Assembly: GCF_029852145.1 (NCBI RefSeq)
Contig: NC_079976.1
Span: forward strand, 14,431,104 to 14,495,103
Reading direction: 5' to 3'
Length of the DNA: 64,000 nucleotides
From: Microplitis mediator
Taxonomy: Eukaryota > Arthropoda > Insecta > Hymenoptera > Braconidae
The notes under the pieces were generated by a model. It did not search any database and was not told where the DNA came from. It saw only the letters and a program-made list of their open reading frames with translations. This document shows, piece after piece, positions 1-10,074 of the stretch. The position numbers were made by a program, and so were the translations under genes. Numbering within the stretch: position 1 is the stretch's first letter; each line of letters opens with the position of its first letter.

Positions 1-516
1 TTCGGGAAAGAAATGGGCTTAACCGAATTAGAGCACCTGACACTGGCTAAAACCGCCATGTACCAAGCTGAAGGACACTGGGTGAGACAGTATCAACATT
101 CCTGGCACTGCTGGGAAGACTTCGCTAAGTCATACACTGAATACTTGACACAAGGAAAGACCGATCTTGACAGAAGTCAAGAAATCATGACAACATATCA
201 GCAGCCGCGAGATGATCCCAAGACGTTCATCAAAGAAGCTATGATGAAATATCAAGAGATGGACAAAGCACCATCAGAAGAAGAGCAAGTTCTTGTGATC
301 AGAGCTCGCTTATTATATGAAATCCAGTCTCAACTTGACTCTCTGGCTCCTTATACCAAAACCTATTCACAATTAAACTCAGCCGTGAGAACAGCTGTAC
401 AACGATTAGCTCAGAGAGCCAAAGCCGCTGCAGAGACCAGAAAACCTGCAAAATATACCAAAAGAGCGTATGAGGGAGTACCTTTATCAGACTCAGAAGA
501 CTCGGAAATTTGTTAA
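1..516 (+). pseudogene. Retrotransposon Gag-like fragment, cut by the window edge
   Basis: The frame is open from base 1, so the true start lies outside the window; the first ATG is at 13. The product is highly charged and helical, with a W-rich stretch near residues 22-36 (motifs HWVRQYQHSWHCWEDF) and a lysine/arginine-rich end. This suits a capsid-region Gag of an LTR retrotransposon. No zinc knuckle is reached: the frame ends at two tandem stop codons (514-519) where integrase sequence begins in another frame. That abrupt change from Gag to integrase, with no protease, reverse transcriptase or RNase H between, indicates a large internal deletion. Gag assignment rests on composition and on the integrase next door, so it is moderate. 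Confidence 0.5.
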
Positions 517-1212
517 TAAATTTAAAACCTGTCTTCTGCATAAACCTGACACAAACCCACCAAATATTCCTGAAAGTCACCGACCTATTACCGAACCTTG
601 GGAGTATGTATCGATTGACACCATCGGACCGTTACCGCGTTCAATTTACGGCAAAACGCATTTATTTGTACTACGCGACGTGTATACAGGCTACCTAGAA
701 TTAAAATCGACATCAGAACTGACCTACGCTTATAACACCTCTATCCACAGTTCCCTTGCATGCAGCCCTGCCCTCCTTAATTTTGGCAGAGATCCTAGAT
801 ATCTAGAACTGCACCACAACCTTTCCATAATACCTGAAATAATTATACCTGTGGAGCGTGAGTGACTCATCAATTTACTAAATGAGATCCGACACTTTGT
901 CGAATCACAAACAAAAAAAAAAAAAAAAAAAAAATGCTAAAAGCACAAGACACGCAAACCACCTCGTGAAAATTCATACGACCTGTAACTAATTTAACTG
1001 TTGGTACCGAAGTGTACATTAAATCTAAAACACTGAGTCGTAAAGCAGAAGGAATCGCTGGTAAGCTCGTTCCACCACGTAAAGATCCATTCTTTATGAA
1101 TAAATTTATATCATCAAGCATGGCTACTACTTGTGATAATGATAACAAAATCATAGGCACTTATGAATTGTCTGATTTAAAAGTACCTAAAAGATCTACT
1201 CGCCGTACTTGA
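494..1212 (+). pseudogene. Ty3/gypsy integrase remnants (core and C-terminal pieces)
   Basis: Two frames carry recognisable integrase. In frame 2 (to the stop at 863-865) there is the end of the zinc-binding region (KTCLLHKP), then the first catalytic segment WEYVSIDTIGPLP with its Asp, and GKTHLFVLRDVYTGYLE. At about 710 this jumps to AYNTSIHSSLACSPALLNFG, which normally lies past the catalytic Glu, so the second Asp and the Glu are deleted. In frame 1 (1012-1212) a basic C-terminal tail follows (VYIKSKTLSRKAEG ... YELSDLKVPKRSTRRT), typical of the end of gypsy integrases. An A-tract lies at 913-933 between the pieces. The enzyme cannot be functional. Together with the Gag fragment this is one collapsed gypsy element. 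Confidence 0.75.
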
Positions 1213-1329
1213 GTAATTAATCCATTCTTTTTCATTCACAGAGTCTACCACCTGGACGCTACCAACGGTCGAGACACTCGATTGAATATCCAATAATAGA
1301 ATGCGAGACTTCTGTTTAAATCATCGACA

Positions 1330-2064
1330 ATGACCGAAGAGGCTGCCAATCGATCAGCAAGACGACAATACTGGAACAACCCCGTGTTCAAGGTGCCTGC
1401 ATTTGTTGGTCCGAATATACCGACCACACCGAATTTATTGTACCGATTCCACGTCACCAGGTATCATCGGCGTACCATTGTATATGAGCAACCTAACAGC
1501 AAATTGGTTGAAATTAACGACATCTCATTCATAAAACCTGTGCCAAAAGCAGCAATTATTGCAACTCCACCAGACTTCACGACTGTACCATTCGTTGTGC
1601 CATTAACAATCAAAATTAGAGAATCTATGCACGAGAGCGAATACGACCTGCGCAACACCGAATCAGAAAAAACCTGGAGAAACTATTGGCGAACACTATG
1701 CCAAAAAGTCGAGGTAATACCACCTGCTACCAGGACAGTGGGAACACAAACTGCTGAAACCCGACTGTCTTCTGTACCTGGGTCCACTGGATGTCTCCGA
1801 TGTAAAAGAAAGGGACATTCTCACCAAGAGTGCACAAACGCTAAAAGTGGAGAAGATTACTGCACCAGCTGCCTACGAGTAGGACACAATAATAACGCGT
1901 GTCCATACCTGCCATCATCATCCGCTGGTTTCGAGCTAATGAAAGAGTTTTGCTTGGCATGCAAAAACCAACCTCCCTACTTCGACCCCAAATGCAGAGC
2001 CTGTCGAACTCGGGTAAACCTGAGTCGAGAAGACCGAGGAGCCGTGGACATCCTTCCACCTTAA
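1330..2064 (+). CDS. Zinc-knuckle ORF downstream of gypsy integrase
   Basis: A 244-residue ORF starting at ATG 1330. The first 120 residues have no motif I recognise. Residues about 155-190 contain two consecutive CX2CX4HX4C knuckles (CLRCKRKGHSHQEC and CTSCLRVGHNNNAC), followed by a further cysteine cluster (CLACKNQPPYFDPKCRAC). CCHC knuckles of this spacing bind single-stranded nucleic acid and are typical of retroviral-type nucleocapsids. The unusual point is position: it follows the integrase tail at 1212 by about 120 bases, whereas nucleocapsid normally sits in Gag. It may be an extra 3' ORF of this gypsy family, or the Gag of a second element lying behind. The frame is intact, unlike the integrase upstream. 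Function beyond nucleic-acid binding is unknown. Confidence 0.5.
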   Translation: MTEEAANRSARRQYWNNPVFKVPAFVGPNIPTTPNLLYRFHVTRYHRRTIVYEQPNSKLVEINDISFIKPVPKAAIIATPPDFTTVPFVVPLTIKIRESMHESEYDLRNTESEKTWRNYWRTLCQKVEVIPPATRTVGTQTAETRLSSVPGSTGCLRCKRKGHSHQECTNAKSGEDYCTSCLRVGHNNNACPYLPSSSAGFELMKEFCLACKNQPPYFDPKCRACRTRVNLSREDRGAVDILPP

Positions 2065-2271
2065 GATCATCGTCTGCATCAAACCGAGTGTCTCGTACCT
2101 GAAGTAACCGTTCAGTGAGTTTAATTTATTTCTTATATTTTTATTTGACATTTCAGTTTTCGGGCTTCACCCGAAACTTCAAAAAAAAAAATACCTTTCT
2201 TTATTATTTCATTTAATTTTATTTATTTAATTACTCAAGTTTTATTTGTTGAAAAAAAATTTTCACCTCAG
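2065..2271. other. AT-rich gap with a possible intron end
   Basis: No ORF. The interval ends with a pyrimidine-rich stretch and AG (TTTTCACCTCAG, 2260-2271), a reasonable 3' splice site for the following exon. A GTGAGT-like donor occurs near 2114, but I cannot tie it to an upstream coding exon. Confidence 0.35.
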
Positions 2272-3389
2272 AATACACAATTAATGACAGCCTCACTGGT
2301 CAATTAATCACTCAAAAATACCTATATACAGAAAATCCTATGAAACACTACAGTGATTGCTTGAATATGATTATTTGTAAGACTCCATCGTATCAATGTT
2401 ATTTGGGTGGATGTAAGAACTGTCCGGGGGTAGATGAGTTGAGTAACAATTTATTGACATGTTTTGAGGACCAAGAAATCGAAAATATTACGTATAAGTA
2501 TTGGATATCAAAACCAAGATGCAGTTTAGAAACTTTTATTAAGCCAGCAGAAGAATTTGTCGACAATTTTTGTGGCCAATTAAAGACTCTTCTTCCTCAC
2601 ACATTCATCGCTAAGGAACAAGCAAAATTTTTAAAAACATTGAAAGAAACATTACAACCAAATGGATTGGTTGTCATTTGTGATTTTGCAGAAAATTATG
2701 CGTTTGTAGTGCAGAACGCAGCATCTGGTTTTCACTGGAATAATGACCAGGCCACTGTTTTTCCGGTGGTTATTTACTATAAAGTAAATGCCAAACTTGA
2801 ACACAAGAGTTTAGCGATTATTTCAGACTGTAATAATCACGATGCTGTAGCTGTTCATGTTTTCATCAAATTAATAACCGATTATATAAACGACCTTCCT
2901 GAACGCTGCAATAAAATTTATTATTTTTCTGATGGGGTTCCTCAACAGTTGAAAAATTTCAAAAATTTTGTAAATTTATACTATCATGAAGAGGATTTTG
3001 ATATTCCTGCTCAATGGCATTTTTTTGCAACTGCCCATGGTAAAGGGCCGTGTGATGGGATTGGAGGCATCCTCAAACGATTTGCAGCAAAAGCGAGTCT
3101 CCAACTTGCAGTTGATAAGCAAATAACAACGCCTATCGGATTTTTTGAATGGGCATCTGATCCGGATAATTTGCCAAATATTATAGTCAAGTTTTCACCC
3201 ATTGAAGATTATGAAGCAGCAGCAAATGATTTGAATGAACGATTCTTAAAAACCAAACCAATTGTAGGCACTCATCGAATACACTGTGTAATTCCGGATA
3301 AAAATGGTTGTTTGATAGTTAAAAACTTTTCAAACTCGAATGAATACGGAATTTGTAAAATATTTAAGCGTCAGAGAGAAAATAAATAA
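2272..3389 (+). CDS. DDE-like transposase-family protein, C-terminal exon
   Basis: The frame is open from the splice-acceptor-like AG at 2271; the first ATG is at 2340 and the stop at 3387. In order it carries a small cysteine cluster (CYLGGCKNCPG), a helical region, then VICDFAENYAFV, GFHWNNDQATVFPVVIYY, SDCNNHDA, IYYFSDGVPQQLKNFKNF, WHFFATAHGKGPCDGIGG and a basic helix. From memory, proteins with these blocks occur in many copies in insect and cnidarian assemblies. The spaced acidic residues (DFAENY, FSDG) and the late H/G-rich block suit an RNase H-fold (DDE) transposase or a domesticated descendant. I cannot assign a superfamily. The protein seems to lack an N-terminal part, perhaps on another exon. 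No internal stop, so decay is recent or absent. Confidence 0.6.
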
Positions 3390-4419
3390 ATAATTGATGC
3401 ATTATTTTCGAAATCATTGAGAATTAACTGTATTAATCATTAATTCCAGTCATTATAATTGCACGTAAAGCTTGTAGGTAAACTATATAATTTCTAAAAA
3501 TCGATGGATCGGACTTATTCATTTATAGAAGTAATCTTTACGAAAAAAAAAAATTTTGTTAATTTTTGAAAATTTGACATTTTTTTTTTCAATTAAAAAA
3601 AAAATAAATAAAAAATTCGGCCCATTCCGGGCTTCACGGAAATAGTTGTCAAATTAATTGAAGTTTTTTTGAAAAATAAAAAAAAAAAAAAAAACTCGAC
3701 GTGATTTGAAAAAATCACGATTTTATTCGAAAAATCCGATTATTTCGTTAAATTTAACGTATTATTTTTTTGTGTAATTTTTCAAAAAGTTCATTCAAAA
3801 ATAAAAATTAAAAAAAAAAAAAAGGTACCCAAAAGTCAATGTCAAAAAAAGTTATGGCTATTTGAAAATAAAAGAGCCATTTTTTTTTAAAATTCATAAC
3901 TTTTTTGGGGTTAGTCAAAAAAATTTGAAAAAAATTCTCAAAAGCGTTTTTCAAAGGGTAGAAAAGAATGAAAAAGTTTCAGCGAAATCTAAAGGGATCG
4001 AGTTCAAAAGTGGTCAATTTGACATGGAATACCCCATATATAATAACAGAATATATATAAATGTTAAGAAAAAAAAGAGAGGAAATGAATAGTATAAATC
4101 ATATTAAGATTATTTATTAATTAGGTAACATTTAATTTACAAATAACAAAGTATTTTTATACCGAGACTACCTGACATTAAGTTAAACACAATGTTATAA
4201 TTAATTGTAGCTCATTTATTATTTTTTCTATTTTTATTTTTATTTTATTTAAAAAGGATATTGATGAATCCACAAAAGTGTTACCTGACAATAATTATTT
4301 AAGCATACCATGTATTAAGTATACTAGTTTACTGACTACTATTAGTTACTATAATTAATTATTGTTAACTATCATTAATTATTAATTTCGTGATTACTTG
4401 TTTAAATATGCTCTTACTT
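3390..4419. other. Non-coding AT-rich stretch
   Basis: Homopolymer A and T runs dominate (3540-3900), with repeat-like phrases such as GGGCTTCACGGAAATAG near 3630. The small ORF at 3862-4092 is built from A-rich low-complexity sequence and I do not support it as a gene. Confidence 0.5.
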
Positions 4420-4678
4420 TATAGATTGGTTGTACGCAATCGCCTATCATCATGGTATTCTTTATCTTTCTTTCAACTGAAAGTCACTGAGTAACTTCCA
4501 GTCTGGCCCGGAGTTGTAACGAAGTTTATAATACCTCATTATCGTACTATGATAATAGACAGTTACCAAAGGTATTTACCTCGTGTTACCTGGTTTACCC
4601 GCTCTAGTATTAGTTAATTATTATTATTATTTCATAATCCCTCTCCATTCGCACTTCAAATGGAAGGGATGAGCGTCG

Positions 4679-4700
4679 CGTCGACGCGTCAGCATCGACG
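4679..4700 (+). promoter_or_regulatory. Conserved stem just upstream of the TATA box
   Basis: CGTCGA at 4679-4684 can pair with TCGACG at 4695-4700. In copy B (50017-50038) the same positions read CGTCGG and CCGACG, so an A-T pair is replaced by a G-C pair while the stem is kept. The TATA box TATAAAAA follows at 4707-4714. Confidence 0.5.
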
Positions 4701-4887
4701 TGAATCTATAAAAAGGCCTACGCGCCGATAATTGTCAGTTTTTCAAGTTCATATTTAATATACCTTTCATCATGTCTTTATAATAAACCTAGTTTACGTT
4801 TTAACCTTTTTTTTATTTTTTAAACTTTACCTGCTCATCTGTTAGTTTCTAAGCATTACTATTAGATAATTAGAGCCTATAGCTTCA

Positions 4888-5415
4888 CTATTGATGACGG
4901 AAACCCCGTAAGGATATACCTTGGTCTATCCTGTGTGCTTTCACACCTCCTAGCCTGTACCCTTGCGCTACAGAAGACAGAAACCTCGTGGGGGATATAC
5001 ATTCCTATATCCTCGTATGACTTTATCATACATCCTAGCCTGTGTCCTTGCGCTACAGAAGACGGAAACCCCGTGGGGATATACATTCCTTTATCCTCGT
5101 ATGACTTTATCATACATCTTAGCCTGTATCCTTTCGCTACAGAAGACGGAAACCCCGTGGGGATATACATTCCTATATCCTCGTATGACTTTATCATACA
5201 TCTTAGCCTGTATCCTTTCGCTACAGAAGACGGAAACCCCGTGGGGATATACATTCCTATATCCTCGTACGAGTTATTCGTACATCCTAGCCTGTATCCT
5301 TGCGCTACAGAAGACGGAAACCCCGTAGATGTGTGCCTTGCGCAGCCTCGTACGACCTTGGTCGTACACCACAGCCTATAGCATTTCCTATAGAAGACGG
5401 TAACCCCGTAATCTA
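4888..5415 (+). repeat. 84-bp tandem array of paired hairpins
   Basis: Seven units begin at 4888, 4968, 5053, 5137, 5221, 5305 and 5388 (spacing 80-85, mostly 84). Each unit has a CTGTA...TACAG type hairpin, then an ACGG-AAACC-CCGT hairpin, then a third hairpin whose stem differs between units: GTGTG/CACAC (4933-4946), GTATGA/TCATAC (three units), GTACGA/TCGTAC, and GTACGAC/GTCGTAC. Both arms change together. Long ORFs reported across this array on both strands are products of the repeat and are not genes. Confidence 0.85.
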
Positions 5416-5460
5416 CCTTTTTGTGTGGTTATTAATTAACAATTTTGGTGCTTAGACCAC

Positions 5461-5515
5461 AATTGTCTCATTTAATTATTACCTGCTATTTGCTATTTAC
5501 CTGCATCATTGAACC
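5461..5515 (+). repeat. TACCTGC motif cluster behind array A
   Basis: TTACCTGC occurs twice here (near 5480 and 5499). It is the complement of the loop GCAGGTA that dominates the array of copy B, which links the two divergent arrays. Confidence 0.45.
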
Positions 5516-5772
5516 AATTCATAAGTAAGTATAACAATTCTATTATTATTACACCTTTTCGACCTCTCGTGCTTATCACTCTTTGGCTTGCTACATAAAT
5601 ACCTGTAATCTAATTTCTTTTCATATAATTTATAACGCCCCACGATTCCCGATCCTTTATGTGCATTTTGTATATATAATTTCAAGGCCAACCGGTCGTC
5701 TGGTCTTTACGAACCGGGTAACACCAGGATCAGTTACCAAATAATTAGCCCGCTGGCTAAAAGGGACAAGGG

Positions 5773-5836
5773 CCTATTTCTTACGAAAGTCAGAAATAGG
5801 TAACGGACGGTTGATTCACCCACTATTAAAGGGGTG
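5773..5836 (+). repeat. 3'-terminal hairpins of element A
   Basis: Two stems: CCTATTTCT (5773-5781) with AGAAATAGG (5792-5800), and CACCC (5817-5821) with GGGTG (5832-5836). In copy B the first stem reads CCCATTT with AAATGGG (49155-49173): different bases, pairing kept. Confidence 0.6.
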
Positions 5837-5873
5837 GACCTCAACATCGTTTCAATATATATATATGTATATA

Positions 5874-6901
5874 TTAGGGAGCTTCGTTTCCGGCCAAAGT
5901 ATTTTTTTCGATGCTCATCAAGCAAAATATTGTTTTTTATGCTGAAACAAAAATTCCTGCCAAGTTTGAATTCTTAATTCCAATTTCAGGTACATTCCAT
6001 TTGATTTCAAAGATTTCCCATTTAAAATACACGTAAATTAAATTTTTTTTTAACTTTCTAATACTCAGCTGCGTTTTATGATATCGATGCGGTTTTGGTC
6101 GCAAATTGTAGGGCATTTAGTGTTCTCCAAAAGTGCCCGAAGTTACTTAGCTGTAATTCCAGCTGTTTTACTAGTGTCTATTGCGGAAGTTATTTTTCCT
6201 ATGAAATTGACCTTTATTGGCTTGCGGAACGTAAACCAATGAAAGTACACTAAAAAATGTTAATGGAGATTTTATAGGAAATTTTATTTCCTTCAAAAAA
6301 AGTCCTATGAGTCAAGTCGCTTAAGTCCATAGTTTCCGAGTTATAGTAATTTTAATAATTTGAAAAATAAAATATAAAAAAAAACAATTACAATTGACAT
6401 TATATTTTTCAAATTATTAAAATTACTATAACTCGGAAACTATGAACTTAAGCGACTTGACTGATAGGACTTTTTTTGCAGAAAATAAAATTTTCTATAA
6501 AATTCCCATTCATATTTTTAGTGTACTTTCATTGGTTTACGTTCTGCAAGCCAATAAAGGTCAATTTCATAGGAAAAATGAGTTCCGCAACGGACACAAG
6601 TGAAACAGCTGGAATTACAGCTAAGTAACTATGGGCACTTTTGAAGAACACCAAATGCCCTACAATTTGCAACAAAAACCGCGTCGATATCAATAAATGC
6701 AGCTGAGTATTAGAAAGTTAAAAAAAAAGTAATTTGATTTACATGTTTTTGAAATGGGAAATCTTTGAAATCAAATGGAATGTACTCGAAATTGGACTTA
6801 AGAGCTCAAACTTGGCAGGAATTTTTGTTGCAGCATAAAAAACAATATTTTGCTTGATGTGCAACGAAAAAAATACTTTCGCCGGATACGAAGCACCCTA
6901 A
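5874..6901. mobile_element. Foldback element, about 1.03 kb
   Basis: Two arms of about 480 bp are inverted copies around a centre near 6390. The ends read TTAGGGAGCTTCG and CGAAGCACCCTAA. Inner landmarks repeated in both orientations include ACTCGGAAACTATG, GTAAACCAATGAAAGTACAC, CAGCTGGAATTACAGCTAAG and CAATATTTTGCTTGATG. Flanks on both sides are TATATA, so the target duplication is ambiguous. No coding capacity: a non-autonomous DNA element. Confidence 0.85.
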
Positions 6902-6959
6902 TATATATACTATAAATATTTTTCAGAATGTTGAAGAAATGACCCTGTCGAAGGGGGGA

Positions 6960-8195
6960 GCTTTTAATATTTATATAAAGGAACACTTTATCGCAATATT
7001 TTATTTACATGCGAAAATTCTTTTTTTAACCTTTGTAACTTTGCAACTCATTAACGGAAAGTTCTATTGATAGGACTGTGAAATATTTTTTCTAGAAAAT
7101 TGACCACTCTACAAGGAAGGTTTCTTATGATTTTTCGTTAAATCTACTCATTCAAAATTTATTCGAGGTCAAAGTTGAATAAATAATAATAAACTTATAT
7201 AGAGCTTCTGTAAATTTTTTGGCAAATCTATCTGATTTCTTGTATTATTTTCCTCAAAAATAAATTTTCTTAAGTTCTTCTGAAAGCGGTAAAGTATCTT
7301 AATCTCATTTTAATAGCAAATCTATCTCAAATACCTTGTTTTAAATGCTTATTATTGACATAAAAATTTAAAAAGGTGATATTTTTATCAAACTTTAAAT
7401 TTGTTGATAATCGTAATATGTTTCTTCGAACATAGCATTTTAACTTAAGTATAAACCTATGAAGTTTATGAGCATTCAACAACATTTTTACATCAAAACT
7501 TTTCGATAGATAATCAATTTTCGGTAACGTAAATTCTTAAAATCATAAGCTTTAGATTGATAGTATATTTGATTCCTATCCGAAAATTCCCATAGAATCC
7601 ACTCAACTGCGACAAAAATCGCATAGAATCCTATAGACTGTATTCGTTTCTATGCGGTTTTTGTCGCATTTGAGCGGAGTCAATGAAAATTTTTGTATAG
7701 GGATAATAGTTAATATAGCTAAAGAAATATTTTCAAGAAAAAATAAGCAACTTTTACTCAAGTTAAGATGTTTTATTTATTACAAAAAAAAAAAAAAAAA
7801 CATTATTCTTAACGAATTTGAGATGTGATGAAAAATAAAAAAAAAAAAATAACTATTTGTAATTTTCTATATCAATAAAAAGCATCTGGTACGGTGTTTA
7901 TGATACAGATTTACTGTTTAAATATGATTAATGTACTTTTAAAATTTCAGTAAAGATAGTTTTTAGAAAAATTTTACAATAAAAGACTAAATTTCGATTG
8001 GGTAGATTTATCTAAAAATTAACAGAGACTTTTATTGAAAAGCAGTCAATTTTCTACAAAAATATTTTATAGTCTTATCAATGTAACTATCCGTTAACGA
8101 ATGACAAAATTAAAAAAGTTGATAAAATACTTTTTCCATTTTAATCAAATGGGAAACATAAATTGCGATATGAGGCGCCCCTTAATATTAATATT
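6960..8195. mobile_element. Foldback element, about 1.2 kb, diverged
   Basis: The arms 6960-7250 and about 7960-8195 are inverted copies: for example TCATTAACGGAAAGTT near 7050 against AACTATCCGTTAACGA near 8090, and AGAAAATTGACCACTC against a GCAGTCAATTTTCT block. Outer ends are AT-rich (TTTAATATTTATAT / TTAATATTAATATTAA). The centre (7575-7710) carries another imperfect hairpin with GCGACAAAAATCGCATAGAA against TTCTATGCGGTTTTTGTCGC. Confidence 0.7.
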
Positions 8196-8697
8196 AAGAT
8201 GGTAATTTGCTTTATTATTTTGGAGTATATAAGCGAAATAATTCTGAAAATAAAAATAGTTGATTTTTTTTCTAATCCGTTATTATGTTGCTATACATGA
8301 TTTTCTTGTTTACATTACTCTTATTGTTATCTACAAGTGTTATCATTGACCGATGATAGCTATATGCGAAATTAATTTTTTATATTTACTGTATTCAAAT
8401 ATTTTGACAAATTCATGACTACACTGAGAGACAAATTTCTTGATGTTAATAAAATTTATATGTACTTTCCCTTGTAACACGTATTTTCGTAAGATTCTAG
8501 AGTAATTATCATGACCAAGAGCCCTAGCTGCTAGTGTCTTTTCCACATATGAGTCTTTCGCGGGATCGTGTATCAAGATTCGTGTATGTCTTGCTGATAG
8601 CATCGTACGCAAGAATATTAAAGATGTGTTAACCACGGTGCAATGAGAGAGTGTTTGACACATTTCTTGTACCAGTAACTTACAGTAGGTACTTACT
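8196..8697. other. No gene recognised
   Basis: A minus-strand frame of 106 residues (8343-8663) spans much of this stretch but shows no motif, domain or repeat I recognise. I do not call it as a gene. Confidence 0.4.
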
Positions 8698-8769
8698 CAT
8701 GGCTTGCTCAAGATCTGCTCAAGGCTGAAGGTCAATTTTGAGATTTGAGTAGATCTTGAGCAAGCCATG
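8698..8769. repeat. 72-nt hairpin with 19-bp perfect stem
   Basis: CATGGCTTGCTCAAGATCT (8698-8716) pairs perfectly with AGATCTTGAGCAAGCCATG (8751-8769). Pairing continues inward through GCTCAA / TTGAGT with a wobble. The size and loop (about 20 nt) resemble a miRNA precursor or a miniature palindromic MITE. TTGCTCAAGA-like phrases recur near 8880-8935. Confidence 0.6.
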
Positions 8770-9131
8770 CGCAACTATTTTCGACTATAGTCTTCCTCCA
8801 GAATCGAGTTATAATCTGGCACGAATTTCTTGTGTAAGGCTTGCAATTTAAATGGCCACAAGTATCTGCAGCAAGACACATACGTAGAAAAAAATACTAG
8901 CAACTATCAATCTTGAGAGCAGACTTGCTCAAGAATTAAAAAGGATTATTATATTCGTTATAAATAGTATATTTGGCTCGATTGCAAATAACAATTTTAT
9001 AAAATACAAATAAAACGTTTATTTTAAACCATTTCTAAAGTTTATTAAAATCAACTCGATGTTTCTTGTTCGTTAATACATATTTATTGCATTGAAATCC
9101 CTAGAAATTAATAAGTTTCGTTTAAAGTTGA

Positions 9132-9813
9132 TTGAATCGTTTATTTGAGGAACCCCATAAGTCAAGGAAACAAAATTTTTTTACGAAACACAAAAAACAT
9201 TTTTTTTTGGAAAAACTTGACATTCAAATAATAAATAAACAATTGAATACAATAATGTTAGGGTCTCTGAAAACGATTTAAACAAAAAAAAATTCATTTC
9301 TAATTTTTTAATCGAAACGACTTGAAAAAATTATTTAAAGTTAATTGACTTATGGGGTTTCTCAACCAAACGGAAAAAAAAGTTCTAAAATCATGGTTTT
9401 TTAATTCCATTCAAATCATTTATTAGACTGATAAAATAAAGTATTACATATGTATTTGAACTCTAAAACTCAGAAATAACAAAAAATAATAATTAATTTA
9501 AACATTTTAATTAGTCACATTACAGTCAACAGTAAAACAACATTTGAAATTAATTTACAAAAAAAGCGTGAATTTTAAATAAAAAAAAATTATTTCTGTA
9601 TAACTAAAACTGCATATGTTTATTTGAGTCATTGACTTATGGGGTTTCTCAATTAAATGAAATTGCTGTTATCCCGTTAATTTCTTTTTAAACGCTGATT
9701 TGATGCATATTTTGACTGATTTCTATGGAGGGACATCCAAAGAACCCAAAAATGCAAAAAACCCAATTTCGTAAAAAACATGACTTCTGGGGTTTCTCAA
9801 ATGAACGATTCAA
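9132..9813. mobile_element. TIR element, CCCCATAAGTCA family, copy 1
   Basis: The ends TTGAATCGTTTATTTGAG and CTCAAATGAACGATTCAA are inverted repeats continuing into GAACCCCATAAGTCA / TGACTTCTGGGGTTTC, about 32 bp in all. Internal blocks are shared with copy 2 at 13623-14203 (AATACAATAATGTTAG, GGAGGGACATCCAAAGAACC). The phrase TTGACTTATGGGGTTTCTC also occurs internally near 9350 and 9640. Non-autonomous; no transposase seen. Confidence 0.8.
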
Positions 9814-10074
9814 TTAACATATCTTATATTTTTCCAGATAAACTTATTACTTTACATAAACGCTATTATAATCAGTTTATATGTATAAAAAAAAATCAAG
9901 TCACTCAAAAAGTACGGCCAGCAGATAAGGAAAAAATGAATAAACTCGATAAATTATACCGAAAATTAAATGTAGGATTATTATCTCCATTGGAATTTTT
10001 CGATTTAACAAAAAATTATGTTAATTACACTCAGAGTAAATATTTTAAAATATGCTGATTTCTTTAAGTACATG
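9814..10074. other. Gap with an unsupported small ORF
   Basis: The frame 9780-10058 begins inside the TIR of the preceding element and has no recognisable motif. I do not regard it as a demonstrated gene, though a lysine/tyrosine-rich fragment of an older transposase is possible. Confidence 0.3.

Larger units (their letters stand above)
4420..5860 (+). mobile_element. Hairpin-array element, copy A
   Basis: An ORF-less unit of about 1.44 kb whose two flanks recur, inverted, at 49095-50258. Shared blocks in order: ATAGATTGGTT start; CCTCATTATC; CCCTCTCCATT ... AAATGGAAGGGATG; GACGTGAATCTATAAAAAGGCC (TATA box at 4707); AATAAA at 4782; then an array of tandem hairpins; then a conserved 3' block (CCCGATCCTTTAT, GGTCGTCTGGTC, ACCGGGTAA, GGTGGACCTCAACA) ending GTTTCAATATAT. 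A TATA box followed about 70 bases later by a poly(A) signal suggests a transcribed unit or LTR-like module, but there is no duplicated end. The two copies differ at many sites, so the family is old or diverse. The class is unknown to me. Confidence 0.6.

Noticed and set aside
4877..5381. Three overlapping long ORFs on both strands at the 84-bp array
   Set aside because: They translate the tandem repeat; the unit is a multiple of three, so several frames stay open by chance. Hairpin structure explains the conservation better.
4888..5415. CRISPR-like array
   Set aside because: Units are repeated along their whole length with no unique spacers, and the host is eukaryotic.
4888..5415. Hammerhead ribozyme (GAAAC after a stem)
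   Set aside because: GGAAACC is present in each unit, but I find no CUGAUGA-type core in the required position.
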